Shown: positions 21,925-36,700, counted from the first letter of the stretch. The stretch: 64,000 bases of DNA from Nemertoderma westbladi (GCA_032718475.1 JAUCBJ010000675.1:1-64000); one strand, 5' to 3'. Notes: a model not told the origin generated them from the letters alone. Program-made: numbers and translations.

Positions 21925-23760
21925 GGGATTGGACTGACTACTACTACTAGGATCGGCATGCTGCATTGCAGCTGCATTTTTAACAATGCTGTGCCGGCTT
22001 GTCGACAAAATTGCGCCGCCATTTTCCGCCAACTCCCGATCACTCATGACATTTGCTAGATCATTCGCATCTTCAAGGCCAGTGTCCTTTAAGATTCGTC
22101 TCAAGAAAGTCATGGGCTATCCACCATGCATATTCACTCCATGAGGCTGCCAAAGCAAAATGATTATGCACTGGCTGGTCCTCACGGTGAAAGCAATGTC
22201 CTGCAAAGCGGAGGCGATTTTGTTCTAGTGTCAAGCTTGGGGGAACCAATGAGATACCCCCAATGTTATATAGTGTCTGGTTGGAGATGTGTGCATTGTA
22301 CTTGACACAATGAACCCGACGTAGCATTCTTGTGAATGTGCCATCCAGAGATTTGGTGTCCTCAGCAGTTAGAGCCCAGCATGGACTCCCATAGAGGAGT
22401 ACTGGAACTACTGCTGCTCTAAATAATCGGACCTTAAGTTTCCGATTAATTCTCGGTGACTTCCAAATCCTGGAAAGCCTATTCAAGGCTGCCCATGCCT
22501 TTCCCTTACGTATTCGAAGGTCCTCACCTGACTTCCGGATCCATGATCCCAGGTAACAGAAGTCGTCCACATGCTCAAGCATACCATCCTTTGAGCTTAT
22601 GCTCATCCGGTCATAGACTTGCTGATGACTTTCAAAGTTACCTGTCAAAATTTTGGTCTTTTTGGAGTTAATAAATAGACCAACACTAGAAGCAGCCTTT
22701 TCTAATGAGCTGAGGAGCCGTTGGGCTCCCTCTAGTGATTCTGAGAGTACTCCTAAGTCGTCAGCAAAGTCTAGATCAGTTAGGTACTTGGCAGGATTTC
22801 CTCGACTTCTGGAGCCAGTAGGTGGAGTTATCATCACCCCATCGTCATTATGATGATCTAAAGACATAGTCACACGGCGTAGAACATAGTCAACCACAAT
22901 TTTATGAACAAAAATGGCGTTGTCTCCTTGGAGGACTCCCCATAATATTTCAAATGGTTCTGTTTCACCATCAACAGTAGACACAAATGTTGTCGAACCA
23001 TCGTATACTGATCTGATTGCTGCAATAACTTCATCAGGAAACCCATATAATGAAAGTATGCTGAACATACGTGAGCGAGAGACTGAATCAAAGGCCTTGA
23101 AGAAGTCAACAAAGATAACAGCCAGAGGCCTATCTTTCTTTTTTGATAACTCTTCAATTATCCTTCTAAGTGCCAAAATGGGCTCCATGGTCCCACGATC
23201 TTTACGGAACCCATTCTGATTTCCACGGAGTAGTCTCTCAATGGGATCCCGGATGCGATTTAATATAATTCTATTGTATAGCTTTGCAGCAATCGAGATC
23301 AATGAGATTCCCCGAAAAGAACCATAGAGTGTTAAGTTGCCCTTCTTGGAAACTGGCACCAACTTATTTGTTTTCATTTCTTGTGGGACTCTTGTTGTTC
23401 TGTACATGTCTACTTATGATGTTTTAGATGAGCTCTAAACACTCAGGTATTTTAGGTCTTAATGCTCTTTGCAGCAGCCTTCATTTCTGCAAAGGAGATA
23501 CCCGTATCGCCAATGGGAATATCTGGGAGTACAGACTCAGGCACCTTTTACTTTTATAAAGTTATCAGGCAATACCCTGTCATTATTGAGGAGCTTTTCA
23601 AAGTGGGCCTTCCAACCATTGAAGCGATTGGCTGGTGAGTAAGCCGTAACCTTGGTGGTTGGTTGGCTTTTCCGCTCAGTAAGCAAGTTGATCGATTTCC
23701 ATGCCTGGGATGATTGCCTTTTTTGTGACTGAAAAAAGGGGCCTACATGAGTTTAAGTGG
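21925..23760 (-). mobile_element. RTE-like LINE, 3' part with reverse transcriptase, degenerate
   Basis: The open part 22073-23407 (444 codons) is a non-LTR reverse transcriptase: YGSFRGISLISIAAKLYNRI, NQNGFRKDRGTMEPI, FVDFFKAFDSV, then LDFADDLGVLSES with FADD as the catalytic YxDD-type motif, and the downstream RTE-type block RLSRIWKSPRINRKLKVRLF and LRFAGHC. Upstream pieces to about 23760 (AWKSINLLTERK then NGWKAHFEKLL in shifted frames) belong to the same protein. The 3' end is a (TAG)n run, seen as ctactactacta at 21940-21950. Stops and frame changes make it non-functional; the RT block also lacks sequence between LQGD and the FADD box. Confidence 0.88.
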
Positions 23761-23805
23761 AAAATAAGTCGGTCTAAGCTTCCTACAGTAATTAAGGCCA
23801 GAGTA

Positions 23806-23828
23806 CCCCCCCCCCCCCCCCCCCCCCC
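23806..23828. repeat. Poly-C tract (23 bp)
   Basis: An uninterrupted run of C. A simple tetranucleotide run (gacagacagaca) follows at about 23973. Confidence 0.95.
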
Positions 23829-24631
23829 TGTCAAAATTTCAAATGTCTGTTTTTATTTACTCTATAGCAGAATTTAATGAGAATTTCAAATCTGAAAACC
23901 GCTTAGCGAAACCTCTTTTAGTTCTCGAGTTATCGCTGTTTTCCTGTTTGACGGTGTGCCAGTCAAATTGTAAGACAGACAGACAACCGACATACAGGCA
24001 GACAGACTAGATTCCACCAAAATTTAAAACTGACATCTGAAATGAAATCAGCGACCCCGAAAACCCCCATAATGAAAGTTTTAGCCCGGCGATGTGCTTC
24101 GTTCGTTCCAGAAGTGATTAACCAGTCAGACCACAGAGCCACTTTTGGCGGGAAGGTTTAAACTTTGAAGGCAATTATATTAATAAATATTAATTAATTT
24201 ACTTAAAAAGGCAAAACTAAAAATTTTAACCGATAACCGATCCGATTACGGAGCTCACCTCCGTAATTCGAAAAAAATTTGTTTCAGACAATTTGACCTA
24301 AAATTGAATGTCTAGTACAGTAGCATGTCATCCGCAAATCTTGTTTCATTCAATGGCCGTTAGAGGGCGAGTGAAAATTTGAACATTTTTCGAAAAAAAC
24401 AAATGTTTAGCTATATTTTAACAGCCCATACTGTATAAAATCATAATATAAAAAAATAAAAATAAAGTAATAAACCAAAACGCAAACGGCTGCTGTAATC
24501 TGAATGAAATTCAAAGTTTTTTATCGCTCGTTTTATCGCATTTATTTTCCTCATAACTCTTAGATTCCACTGCTCCATTGTATGTTTGGGTACTGTTACA
24601 CGCCTCCGTTCTCCACCCAACCCAAACTTAC
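23829..24631. other. No gene seen; possible intron 5 of the CREC gene
   Basis: I searched for the missing last CREC exon (sixth EF-hand and HDEF-type tail) here and found none. Confidence 0.45.
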
Positions 24632-24734
24632 CTTGTTACTATCCGTCTCGTGTATTAAATACTCGGCTTCAGCCTTCGACCGATTATAGCCCTCCGGTAA
24701 TATCCAGGCCTGAAGTTCGACAATGTCCAAATAT
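24632..24734 (-). CDS. CREC gene exon 5
   Basis: Acceptor tttttgatgcag, donor AAG followed by gtaagt. It encodes the end of EF5 (YLDIVELQAWILPEGY) and the start of EF6 (AEAEYLIHETDSNK), beginning with one base that completes a Gly codon and ending in phase 0. Confidence 0.9.
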
Positions 24735-27700
24735 CTGCATCAAAAAATCATTACAATTCAGTCTAAAAAATCTAAAATCTAAAAATGCATTTGTACTCAG
24801 TAACTACAAGTTTGCGATTTGATTTTTAAAATATCCGAATGTCGGCGAGTTGTTACATAATGGAAAGACTTCTAGAACATAATAATTCACATAATTGAAT
24901 AATTTGGTTTTGGTCATTAATAATATTTAAAATGTTATTTGAATTAATAAATTATAAATAAATTAGAGTTGAGCTGTTAATGCAACTGTAATTAATGATG
25001 TTATATAATGGTTTTGTTCCGAAATGGAAAAAATGAAAAAGCATGTTAAAATAACGTGCCACTGTAACCTGCTCCTTTCCCTAAATGGAGAATTTAACAT
25101 TGATGCTGGATATTAATTCGCCAAGATGGGATTTGCGTCCAGTTCCCCCCCCCCCCCCCCCCCCCCCACCCACTGTCTCGACTTACGATGGTAGATTTCG
25201 GCCAAATTAATTATATTAAGAAATCAAGTTTTCAGATGATTTGGACAATTACTGTAATTAGGCCACTACAGCAGCCCTGCCTCCCAGCCGGAAAAATCGA
25301 TGAAAAAAAGGACAAAAAAGGATCGGATACGGTTAAAAAAAGGGAAAAATAAATTTTTATTTAATATTTATATAATATTTATTTAAATTTTTATAAACTT
25401 TTATATTTTTCTCTAAATTTTTACTCTCAATAATTTTACTCTCGATATTTTTACTCTCGATATTTTTTACTCTCGATATTTTTCAACACTCGATATTTTT
25501 ACTCTCGATATTTTTCAACACTCGATATTTTTACTCTCATATTTTTTACTCTCGATATTTTTCAACACTCGTTATTTTCGATATTTTTCATCTCGCGTTA
25601 TTTTTACTCTCGATATTTTTACTCTCGTTATTTTTACTCTCGATATTTTTCAAGTCTTGATATTTTTCAAAACTCGATATTTTTCACCATTACGAGATGC
25701 AATAAAACTCATGAAATTGACTAATAAAAGAAAAAACATATGGAGGTGTAGCAGTTATTACTTTCCTTAGTTTTATTACAATCGACTGAATGGAATATGA
25801 AAACTACAGTAAGCTAAATCAACTCATACCCAGCGCACCACACAGACGCACTGTTTTCTGTTCACTAACAATAATACAAATTTACGATTATTAAGGTCAC
25901 AGATGTAGGTATTGAATGAATACCAGCGCTACATTTTATATTTTATAATGTACTCGCTGCACAATGAAATAATTTCATTCATCTAGTGTAATACAATATT
26001 ATATTTACCGATACGCAACTCTTAGCTATCCGCTAAGGAAGATCTTATCTTTAGTTTAAACATATTGAAGTTGATAATAGTTCACCACTACCACTACCAC
26101 TACCACTGCCACTGCCACTAGTTCCTGATAATAGTTCACCACTATCACTGCCACTGCCACTAGTTCCTGATAATAGTTCACCACTATCACTGTCACTGGT
26201 TCCTGATAATAGTTCACCAGTCGTGCGAACGACCTAACTAACGCAATATTGTACACTAGACACACTAGTCATTAACTAGTCACAATATTGTACAATACTC
26301 TAAATAGTAGGACCTATCTCACCTCCCCCCGAAACCTGAGATTTCGACTACAGCTGTTCGATACAATAGTGAGATATAATCAATCAAATATAATCAAATA
26401 TAATCAGCTTATCAAACAGCGCTGACCGTAGATAATACAGCTATTTACTGAATAAGTTAAAGTAAAATTAATATGTTAAAGATATTATAATTTGCTACAA
26501 TATGTCGGTTGTATTGTCGGCCTAAGTTAAAGTACGTCGATATTAACAGAGCGCGTTCAGCCATTGATAATAATATTTTCAACCAATAATGCCATCAACA
26601 AGTGCTGTAGATTGAATTGAAAATCGCGCTAAAAAGGTTGTACTTTTATTACCAGTATTATTTAGCCAATCAAAGTAAAGTAAGTAAGACGTTCGCACGA
26701 GTTAGTATGTCGTTCGCACGCGTTAGTTAAGTCGTTCGCACGAGTTACTAAGTCGTTCGCACGCGTTAGTTAAGTCGTTGGCACGACTTAGTATGTCGTT
26801 CGCACGACTTAGTCAGTCGTTCACCAGTATCACTGTCACTGGTTCCTGATAATAGTTCACCAGTATCACCGTCACTGGTTCCTGATAATAGTTCACCAGT
26901 ATCACTGACACTGGTTCCTCATAATAGTTCACCAGTAGGCTATCACTGTCACTGGTTCTGTGATGATAATAGTTTACCAGTATCACTGACACTGGTTCCT
27001 GATAATAGTTCACCAGTATCACTGTCACTGGTTCCTGATAATAGTTCACCAGTAGGCTATCACTGTCACTGGTTCTGTGATGATAATAGTTCACCAGTAT
27101 CACTGACACTGGTTCCTGATAACAGTTCACCAGTATCACTGTCACTGGTTCCTGATAATAGTTCACCAGTAAGCTATCACTGTCACTGGTTCTGTGATGA
27201 TAATAGTTTACCAGTATCACTGACACTGGTTCCTGATAATAGTTCACCAGTATCACTGTCACTGGTTCCTGATAATAGTTCACCAGTAGGCTATCACTGT
27301 CACTGGTTCTGTGATGATAATAGTTCACCAGTATCACTGACACTGGTTCCTGATAACAGTTCACCAGTATCACTGTCACTGGTTCCTGATTATAGTTCAC
27401 CAATATCACTGTCACTGGTTCCTGATAATGGTTCACCAGTAGGCTATCACTGTCACTGGTTCTGTGATGATAATAGTTCACCAGTATCACTGACACTGGT
27501 TACTGATAATAGTTCACCAGTATCACTGTCACTGGTTCCTGATAATAGTTCACCAGTATCACTGTCACTGGTTCCTGATAATAGTTTACCAGTATCACTG
27601 TCACTGGTTCCTGATAATAGTTCACCAGTATCACTGTCACTTGAGTTAACCTACTGTCCCAGTCCCGAAGCATTAAGCACTAAGATAAATAATTTTAATA

Positions 27701-30700
27701 ATTTATTAAATAATTTATTTATTATTAAATAATTATTTTTTATTAAATAATTATTTTTTATTAAATAATTTATTAATTATTAAGAAACACCCTACAATAT
27801 TTACGAATATATAGGATATTATAAATTCTCAGCTTTCAAAATTTATATAATTCACAGGAAACAAGAATCACCTTTACAGTTCAACAACAATCAAGCAAAA
27901 TGATATTTATTCTAGGCCTACTACTGTGTTGTACACCAGAGGTGTTTGGAGAGGTGACATCAAGAGGTAAGCACGTTATGAAAAACTATACCGGTAACAG
28001 CTATGATCAGGAATATAAATAGTATCCATCCCATTCCAACATCTTAATCTTCCTTACTTACCACATACATACAACCACGTACGACTTACTTAACAGACGC
28101 ACCTTTCTTTCAAATTTTTTTCTATTTAATCCAGTACAGATTTTTATCAAAATACCAAAATTGAAAAAAAATAACAAGGTGTTTCAGTTAGCCTCTTAGT
28201 CAGTATGAATTTATTTGAATTTATTGAATTTATTTATTTCCCATAGACCAATATTTCAATTAATTATACACAAATGTACAACCACAAACAAATAATGTGA
28301 ACGAGAGCCGCAGTACACGAGCAAATAGCAACGCTAGTGCTGCCCGATGTACTACAGTGTGCCTAGGGTTAGTGGGGGGTTCCATTACTACTCGAGTGTA
28401 AAAGTAATAAATGTAATTAGGACATTAATGAAGTACTAATTAATATAGTTTATATTATGTTTCCGCCTGCGGTGCGGTAATTAGTATGTTTTCAAAACAA
28501 TAGAAAGCATACTATGTCTAATATAATACAATTCCGGCAGTTTATTTAGTTTTGCAATTATTCATCTGCTATATCATTTTGAAGAAAAAACAGTTCTTTT
28601 TTGAAAATTTATTTTGAAAAATAGCGCTATTTTCCAATACCCTGCGTAATGCGTAATCCCTGGCTTAACGGCCGCAGAAAATGTACAATGTACATTAGTT
28701 TATTTTAATATATGTTAAATATTTATAATATATTTAGGTATGACTGGTTGTCTAACTGGTATGACGAATTCTGGTGAAGATCCAAATAGATATTGCCAGT
28801 TCCCATTTAACTACAAAGGCGGTCTTTACCACTCATGCACTACGGTGAATAATTTCGGTGTACCTTGGTGCGCTACCGTGATCCCATATATACATGGATC
28901 GGGTAATTGGGGCAACTGTGAATACATTCCATGCGGTTGTCTAACTGGTAGAACGAATTCCGGGGAAAAATGCCAGTTCCCATTTAACTACAAAGGCGGT
29001 TTTTACGACTCATGCACTACGGTGAATAATTTCGGTGTACCTTGGTGCGCTACCATGATCCCATATACACATGAATCGGGTAATTGGGGCAACTGTGAAA
29101 ACCTCTGCTAACTAGTCTGGCACTAATTCTGTGTAAACCTCGGATAAAACTCCTCAAGTTATAATCCTCGCAATACTTAATTAATATATGGTACCGATTA
29201 GGCGGGCCCACTTTAGTTTCTTACTCACTTGGTGATAAACTGTGATGTGATGGTTGCTTCGAACATCTTTATTATTATATGGTAATATTTGTGTATATCG
29301 GTACTACTGTATGAATGCTTTGAGATGTATTATCTTGATAATGAGAATATATATTTTATCTAAAAGCTCCACTTTCTCTCACCTAAATTTATGAAACATA
29401 ATGAAAGAAACTAAATCATTCGCTTACTATAATCGAGTGCAGAAATTGTCATTATGTATTAGTGCTTTTGTTGATAAGTGAAAAAAATTAGGTTGCACGT
29501 CACCGGGGGTTGAACCAGCGCTACTTATACGCGTTTCATCCTAATCAGTACCGGTAGCGCTAACCAGTTCAGCCAATCTTATTTTATCCACTTATTTTGA
29601 GTCTTATGTTGCATACCCTATCACTACTAACTAACATAAAGGATAAAGCCATATTTTTCGGCGATAACTAACCCGTCCCCATTAAAGTCCCGAGTTTCTT
29701 TAAAGTATTCGGCTTCGCCTTTAAGCCATTCAGGTTCATCGCCTCCCTGGATATCATCCGGGTAGATCTCCCCGAGGTACTCCTTAAACGAAACCTTCCC
29801 ATCCGAATCCTTGTCCAGGTCCTTCAGTGTCTCCTGTAAGGGGTTTTATTTGTTAACAAAAACAACAACTATAAGTGTTTAATAGTATTCATTTACTAAC
29901 CCTAATGTATGTATCTAAGTGTTACCCTAAACATCAGCTGGAGACAACACATGATAAACGCCGAGCTCTATGGTACTATACCACCTGTATCAACCACCCT
30001 CCATGAACGCAGATTAAGATTTAGTGGGCACTGCTGGAATGCTGGAGAAGTAAAGTCGAGGTCATACCAGATCTACGTTGCTGTCAACGAACAAAAGGAT
30101 AGCGTAGCTGTGGACGACCGGCTATAACATATACAGACCAAATTGAAAGGGATACTGGATTTGTGTTAACAAATCGTTAACAAGTTAACAAATTAATAAG
30201 TCGTTAACAAAATGTTAACAACTATGGAGAATCGGGAAGCCTGGAAGGTTCTGATTTCCACTGTCCGAGCTCGCTCAACCTAGTAGTAGTAGTACAGTAG
30301 TATCTCGATGGTTCTTTCTGTGTGATTCGGGAATCTTATTAATTAATATTAAATATTTACCTTCTTAGATAGCATTGTAGTAATGACTAATGCTCAGGCA
30401 GGCAACACCAACACCTACTGTATACAGTTCAACATTTTAATTTATAAGGTTAATTTATAGAATATTCATTTGTATTTCCGTTTAAACTCTTATATTCATT
30501 TATATAACTAGAAAGCCAGCAAGCTGGCTGGAAGGAGCCCGGGGGAAGAATCCTAGCTAAGACTATTACAAATGAACTATGTCAGTCAGCAGTAAGTAAA
30601 CTAAACAATTGTCTAAACTGTAAGGCGTGAGGCTAGCTGACTTTGTGGCTCGTCCCACATAATAAAAAATGAAACTTTGCTACCACTAACAAAAATATAA

Positions 30701-33700
30701 TATGAAGCAAATAATTTCATTATCAAGCACGTTTACAAGATATAAGATTACCGAATATTTATAAAAAATACCCATGATGCACAACCAAATAAAAAACAAC
30801 TGTAATACATTAGAAACACACAGCTTATGTGTGAGTAAACATTGCCTTTCCTTATAGCCTCCAAGTAAAATTTGGCAACCAACACGTTTTACTATGACTG
30901 TGTATATCTCTGACATACAGTATTAAGCCTTATTTCATCGTGAACACCAGCTGTTATTTTCCCATTGCTTTTAATTTCGCGACAAAATAATGTCAAAAAA
31001 CGAAATATATCGAATACCACACATAGAATCGATCTGATATTTTGTAACGCGATTATGAACATACGACCAAAGCAATGTACTTGCAAAATTTCATCAAAAT
31101 CGCCAGGCAGGAAGCGCCTGAACCTGGATAATTATCAGTCAGTCAGTGTTATATAACCAGAGATTTTTTACAGTAAGTATCCTGCTGTCGAGTGGGCTCC
31201 TAATTATATTCTATATATTCAATTATTTATCTACAAGGGCCTGTGTCTTCATGATTATTAAAATTATTCTCGATCATGAAACATTAGATAATACAGTAGC
31301 ATATACATACTGTATAAATGCGAAACGGGAAAAATAAATAAGGATGGGTGAGATGACATGACGATAGTATATATTGAGATATGCCTACATCACAATTGTG
31401 AAAAAAGGTATATTATCTGAAAATCTATCTCGGCGAATTAATATATCGTCTCAATGTTATATTATCAATTAAGGGAAAGGAACAGGTTACAGTAGCACGT
31501 TATTCTAACCAAAACAATAAACTAAATCAATTGAACAAGTTACAGTTCTATTTTTGGGAGAAAAAGGAACAATTTAAAGTATATAGCCTTGTCTGTCTAC
31601 CCACTGCAAATTAATGTCATTCACATTTATATTACCTGAAGGCACCGTTTATTCCTAATGGAATAAAAAAATTCGATATTTACATTTCAGCGGATTTATA
31701 TTAGTGCTAAGTCTCAATTCAAAATCTACACTGAATATCTGGGAAGCATGTTGGATACTAACCATAACGACCGCTTGTAGCATGTGATGAATACCCTCCG
31801 GATGTAGGAAATAACCGAATTCTTTAATCGTCAATTCATCATCCTCATCGACATCTGCTAATTTCCATCTTTGTCTATCTCTGTCAACCATATCCTTGTA
31901 ACCCTTGGAGCCGTCATCTTCTTCTGAACTAGTCTCTGTGTCTAAATTATTCTTATTTTAGTGAAAATGTTTTAAATCAATTATTGTAAGTTGTTTTTCT
32001 ACTTTTAATAATGCCAAATCTGGCATCCTAGAAATAACCAAAGACTTACACGTAGAAAGCATTGGAATTATCTAGAGACCTTTTACTAGACATGTAAGCG
32101 GCATGTATGATTTAAACTAGGCCTACTGGCAGAGTCTATGAAAACTGCATAAAAGTATACTACTCCTTATAGAGAGACGTAGCTGATAATACCACCATAT
32201 ATACAGTAATATCATATTATTATAATAGATAATACCATATAGCAGATAATACCAACAGTAAATATTTTTTGGATGTCCAAACTTTATAGGACATCATCAA
32301 TCAATATACAGTAGTTGCGTGATATTTAGTAGCCCCAATGGTTATCCTCTCCAGGGTTGTGCGCCATAATAGACTCACCAACTATTGACCCGTAGGTTCG
32401 ATTAAAGTATTCATCCCAAGACAGTTTATCATCCCCGTTAAGGTTCGTAGTCCGGAACTGCTGCTTAGCGTCCTTCTCAACATAATCTACGTTTACTTTC
32501 TCTATCCATAACTCCAACTCGACTTGGTCAACAAATCCTCTCCATTGCTGTCTATTTTACCAGCTAGTATTCTAATAAAAATAGAAAATAAAAGTTAAAT
32601 AAAATAAAGAAAGATTAAGTCTTTTATTATAGAAAATTATTAAAAACTAAAAGGAACTTCTACAGGAACTACGACTACCTAAGCAGGAGCTTTCTTTCCT
32701 TTCTTTCCAACCTTGATCATGACTTTTTAGCACGGGGTTTTTCACATACCGACTACTCGGATGGCCTACTTTGTGGTAGACCATAATAGTAGGGACGTTA
32801 AGCACCATATTTTGGAGGAATTGTGCATTTTGTGATAAAAGCACCAAAACTTACCGATAGATAGTCCATATAAGGGCGAGTGTTTTAAGATAGGGAACCA
32901 CCTCTGAATATCATTGGTACCCTGTTACCATGCCAACAAAGACTACTTATCATAGTAATGGGTGATTGGTTGAATGAAATTTCCCCAATATTGGTCAAGT
33001 TACACTTTGTTATATAGCGAATTACTTAAAAGTTTAGGTGACCGAATATTCAAATGAGGACCATAACAACGGGCAAATATTTACTTAGCAACTGATTTTT
33101 TTTTTTTCAAAATATAACTTTTTTCTGCCCAAATATATCTCCTAAATTGACCAATAAGTAACCATCCACGGGAGTACTGTACAAAGTTAATGTTAGTAAA
33201 CTCTACTAATAATTGGGAATCTTGTTGCCATGGATAGGAGACAAAGTTCAACAAAATTACAACTTATTTAATAGTCTATATAAGCAAAAAATCGCAAAGA
33301 TTCAACTTGGAATTGTATTTATTAATAAACGCTATACCTTTCGTTAAATCAATAAGATGTGAACTTATTTCATACTTATAATTCCACCTTTGATATACCC
33401 GACGGCTAAACTTTGTCTCAAATATCTAAATTTTAGCTATGATCAAATATTTAAGGCCCCCCTCACACGGAGCAACTTGTTTCTGAAACTTGTTGCTGGA
33501 CCCCCTCACACACAGAAACTTGTTGCTGGACCCCCTCACACACAGAAACTTGTTGCTGCAACTTGTTTCCGAAACTTGTTTCTGTGTGTGAGGACTCCAG
33601 CAACAAGTTTCCGCAACTTGTTTCTGTGTGTGAGGGGGTCCAGCAACAAGTTGCTGCAACTTGTTTCCGAAACTTACTGTATTTCTGTGTGAGGGGGTCC

Positions 33701-36700
33701 AGCAACAAGTTGCTGGAAGTTATATTCCCAGCAACTTGTTAAAAAACCTTTTTTTCATCCAATTTTTAGATTAGAGCTAATATTCGATAAATTGAGTGAT
33801 TTGATATTATATATAAATGACTGGACATGTCAGCTATTTGTTTTGAAATAATTGTTATTTTCTTGAGCAACAAGTTTCTGTGTGTGAGGGGGTCCAGCAA
33901 CAAGTTGCTGAAACAAGTTTCGGAAACAAGTTGCAGAAACAAGTTGCAGCAACAAGTTTCTGTGTGTGAGGGGGTCCAGCAACAAGTTTCAGAAACAAGT
34001 TGCAGAAACAAGTTGCAGCAACTTGTTTCTGTGTGTGAGGGGGTCCAGCAACAAGTTTCAGAAACAAGTTTCAGAAACAAGTTGATCCGTGTGAGGGGGG
34101 CCTACGTTGTCCCCATATGTTGTCAACATAACGGCCAGTTCTAGAACATTGTTTATAGCTGTTTTGTCGGGGAATAGCTACCGTGCCAATTATACAGTAA
34201 TATTAGATTCTTGGCAGAGGAGGGAAACTTGATGCAAGTCCCATCATGCCGAATTAATGTATTATCTCATATCCGCGAAGCATCAATGTTAATTATTAAT
34301 TAATGGAAAAGAGCAGGCTACATTAGCCCATTATACTAACCAAAGAAATAAACTTAAGTTAATAGCATATGATGCTATTATTATGATGTCATTAGTATTG
34401 CCCGGGTACCAAACTTTGTATTTTTTTTGTATGTGTTTTATGTATTGAATTGTTCTTCATTAGTGTTTTTGAAATATTCTATGTGAAGTTAGCTATTGTT
34501 AGGTAAAAAAATGTTCTAGATCAAATATTTTTTGTTCTAGAAAAATTTTTTAAAGTTGACTAATTTTATTAGAAATTATTTGTTATGTGTAATACATTGT
34601 TCAATTACCTATAAACATTAATACTGTAGCAACCAATTTTCAGGCTAGCATAGCGATTTTGCAAGATAGCTATTATTTTTTGAAAAATAATTTTTTTTCA
34701 AATATATACTTCCCTTTACTATTTCTACTCCAACTACAACTTTATTTCATCAATTTATTTCAGAAATTATGTTATTTTTTTTAACATAATTTATGGATAG
34801 CAGTGGCCAGTTGGTGGTTTTGGACAGTCGAGTTATTGTTGACAAGGCAGTTCTTGACACTGTCCAAAATGTCGAAAAAGTTGGTATTAAACAATACAAT
34901 GATTACTTTAACGAAAGATTGATAGATGGATCTCTGTCAGTACGTGATCCAATCACTAGAACTCATTACCATTACTAAATACACCGATTTCAAAGATTCA
35001 AAGGTGCAAGTTATGTCATTAAAAATCTCGAGGTTGTATATAGCTTGTCAAGTGAGAGATGGTTGCCTTGATGATTTTTTTTAAGTTTGAAAACCAGCCT
35101 TTTCCTCCAAGTTTATCACAGGATGGATTGATGAGAAGTGGAACAAAATCGGATATTGTTCCCTGTTTAGAAAACAAGTTACAAGGTTCACCTGTTACTC
35201 AAGTACCAGTAATGGATTCGTTAATCATTGATGGTGCTGTTATAGTTAACATCATTAAACCCAAGAACTCACGCACATTTGATGACTACGTAGATAACGA
35301 GTTCATTCCGTACATACATTCAGGCTACAAAATGTGGAAAGACTTGATGTTGTTTGGGATGCATGCAGAGGTGACAGTTTAAAGCGGATTTGTAGAGAGA
35401 AGAGATGATTGGGTACAAGGAGACGTGTTGAAGGAAGAACTGTTCTACCCCAGAATTGGCAAACATTCCTGAGAGTTAATGGAAACAAAGTGGAACTTTT
35501 TGATTTTCTAAGTAAAGAAATTCAGGAAATATCAACAAATAAAATTTTGATATCTACAAGTGGACCAAATGTCCTAGTTAACAATCATAACCAGGATACA
35601 AGTAATATCGAACCTTGTTCTCATAAGGAAGCTGATACCGGGATACCCGGATATTAGTGAATGTGAGAGATACAGTTGATAGTGGGTTTGCAAGGGTGGG
35701 AATACGAACTGTGGATAGCGACATTGTTGTTCTTGCAGTGTCAGTTTTTCACCGACTATCAACAATTTCAACTCTGTGGGTTTTATTCGGAACAGGGAAA
35801 CACTTTATTACCTTCCGATACATGAGATTGTTGCGTCGATGTCGCCGGAGTGGTGCATAAGGATGAAATTCATATACGTGTTTAGTGGGTGTGATACAGT
35901 AGAATAATTTGATTCAAAAGGGAAGAAAACATTCTGGAACATATTTGAAACATATTATTCGAATCATATTATTAACACAAAAGACCGAAGTCAACAAAGT
36001 CCGTCGATATTTATTTGCTCATAAAGGTCGCTCTATAACCATCATTCCTCCAACAAAAGCAGCGCTGATACAACAGATCCTAAGGGCAGCTTACAAACCA
36101 GGACATATATGGAATGTTGACAATGTTTTAGCAAAGCAACCCGAAGTGCCATCGCCTGAAGGTTGGGGATGGAAGTTGGAAAATGGGTGTCAATGGACCC
36201 CAGTATGGTCTACTTTACCACCAGCTTCTGTCGCTTGTAGACAATTGTTGAGGTGTGGGTGCAAGAAACAGTGCAATCAAAATACGTGTACTTCTAAGAA
36301 GAACTGTCTTACATGCACTGAACTGTGCTTCTGTTCTGGAGCTTGTGCACTGTAGAAGTACAGAAATACATAGGTTTTCCCTGCATGTGCCCTGTAGAAG
36401 ATATATTCTTTATTTTGGAGCCCACACAGGACTCGCACTAGTGCCCAATTACATTAAATTAAATTTGCTTTAACCCACATAAATGCTTCGGGTCAATATT
36501 TTGCCGTGGTTGCCATTGTGTTTGGTTCTCCGGCCCCAACCATAATTATATTATCTGCACTACTAACCTTTAACTCTTATGGATAAAGTACTGCGACATT
36601 TTTCGTTGTACCTATATCTTGTAACTAACCATATAATTATATTTTCCTTATTTTTGCTTTACCATATTTTCCATTGTGCCAACCACATGTAACTAAAATT

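Noticed and set aside
21120-24631. Last exon of the CREC gene
   Set aside because: Looked for DGKLT-type EF6 sequence and an HDEF-like end on the minus strand and found none; it may lie outside the window or be lost.
26813-27496. 227-residue minus-strand frame of LVNYYQEPVTVI units
   Set aside because: Generated by the 36-bp minisatellite; no start, end or unique domain.
29491-29580. Functional tRNA gene
   Set aside because: A- and B-box-like words are present, but the spacing is too wide and no acceptor stem pairs; called SINE-like instead.
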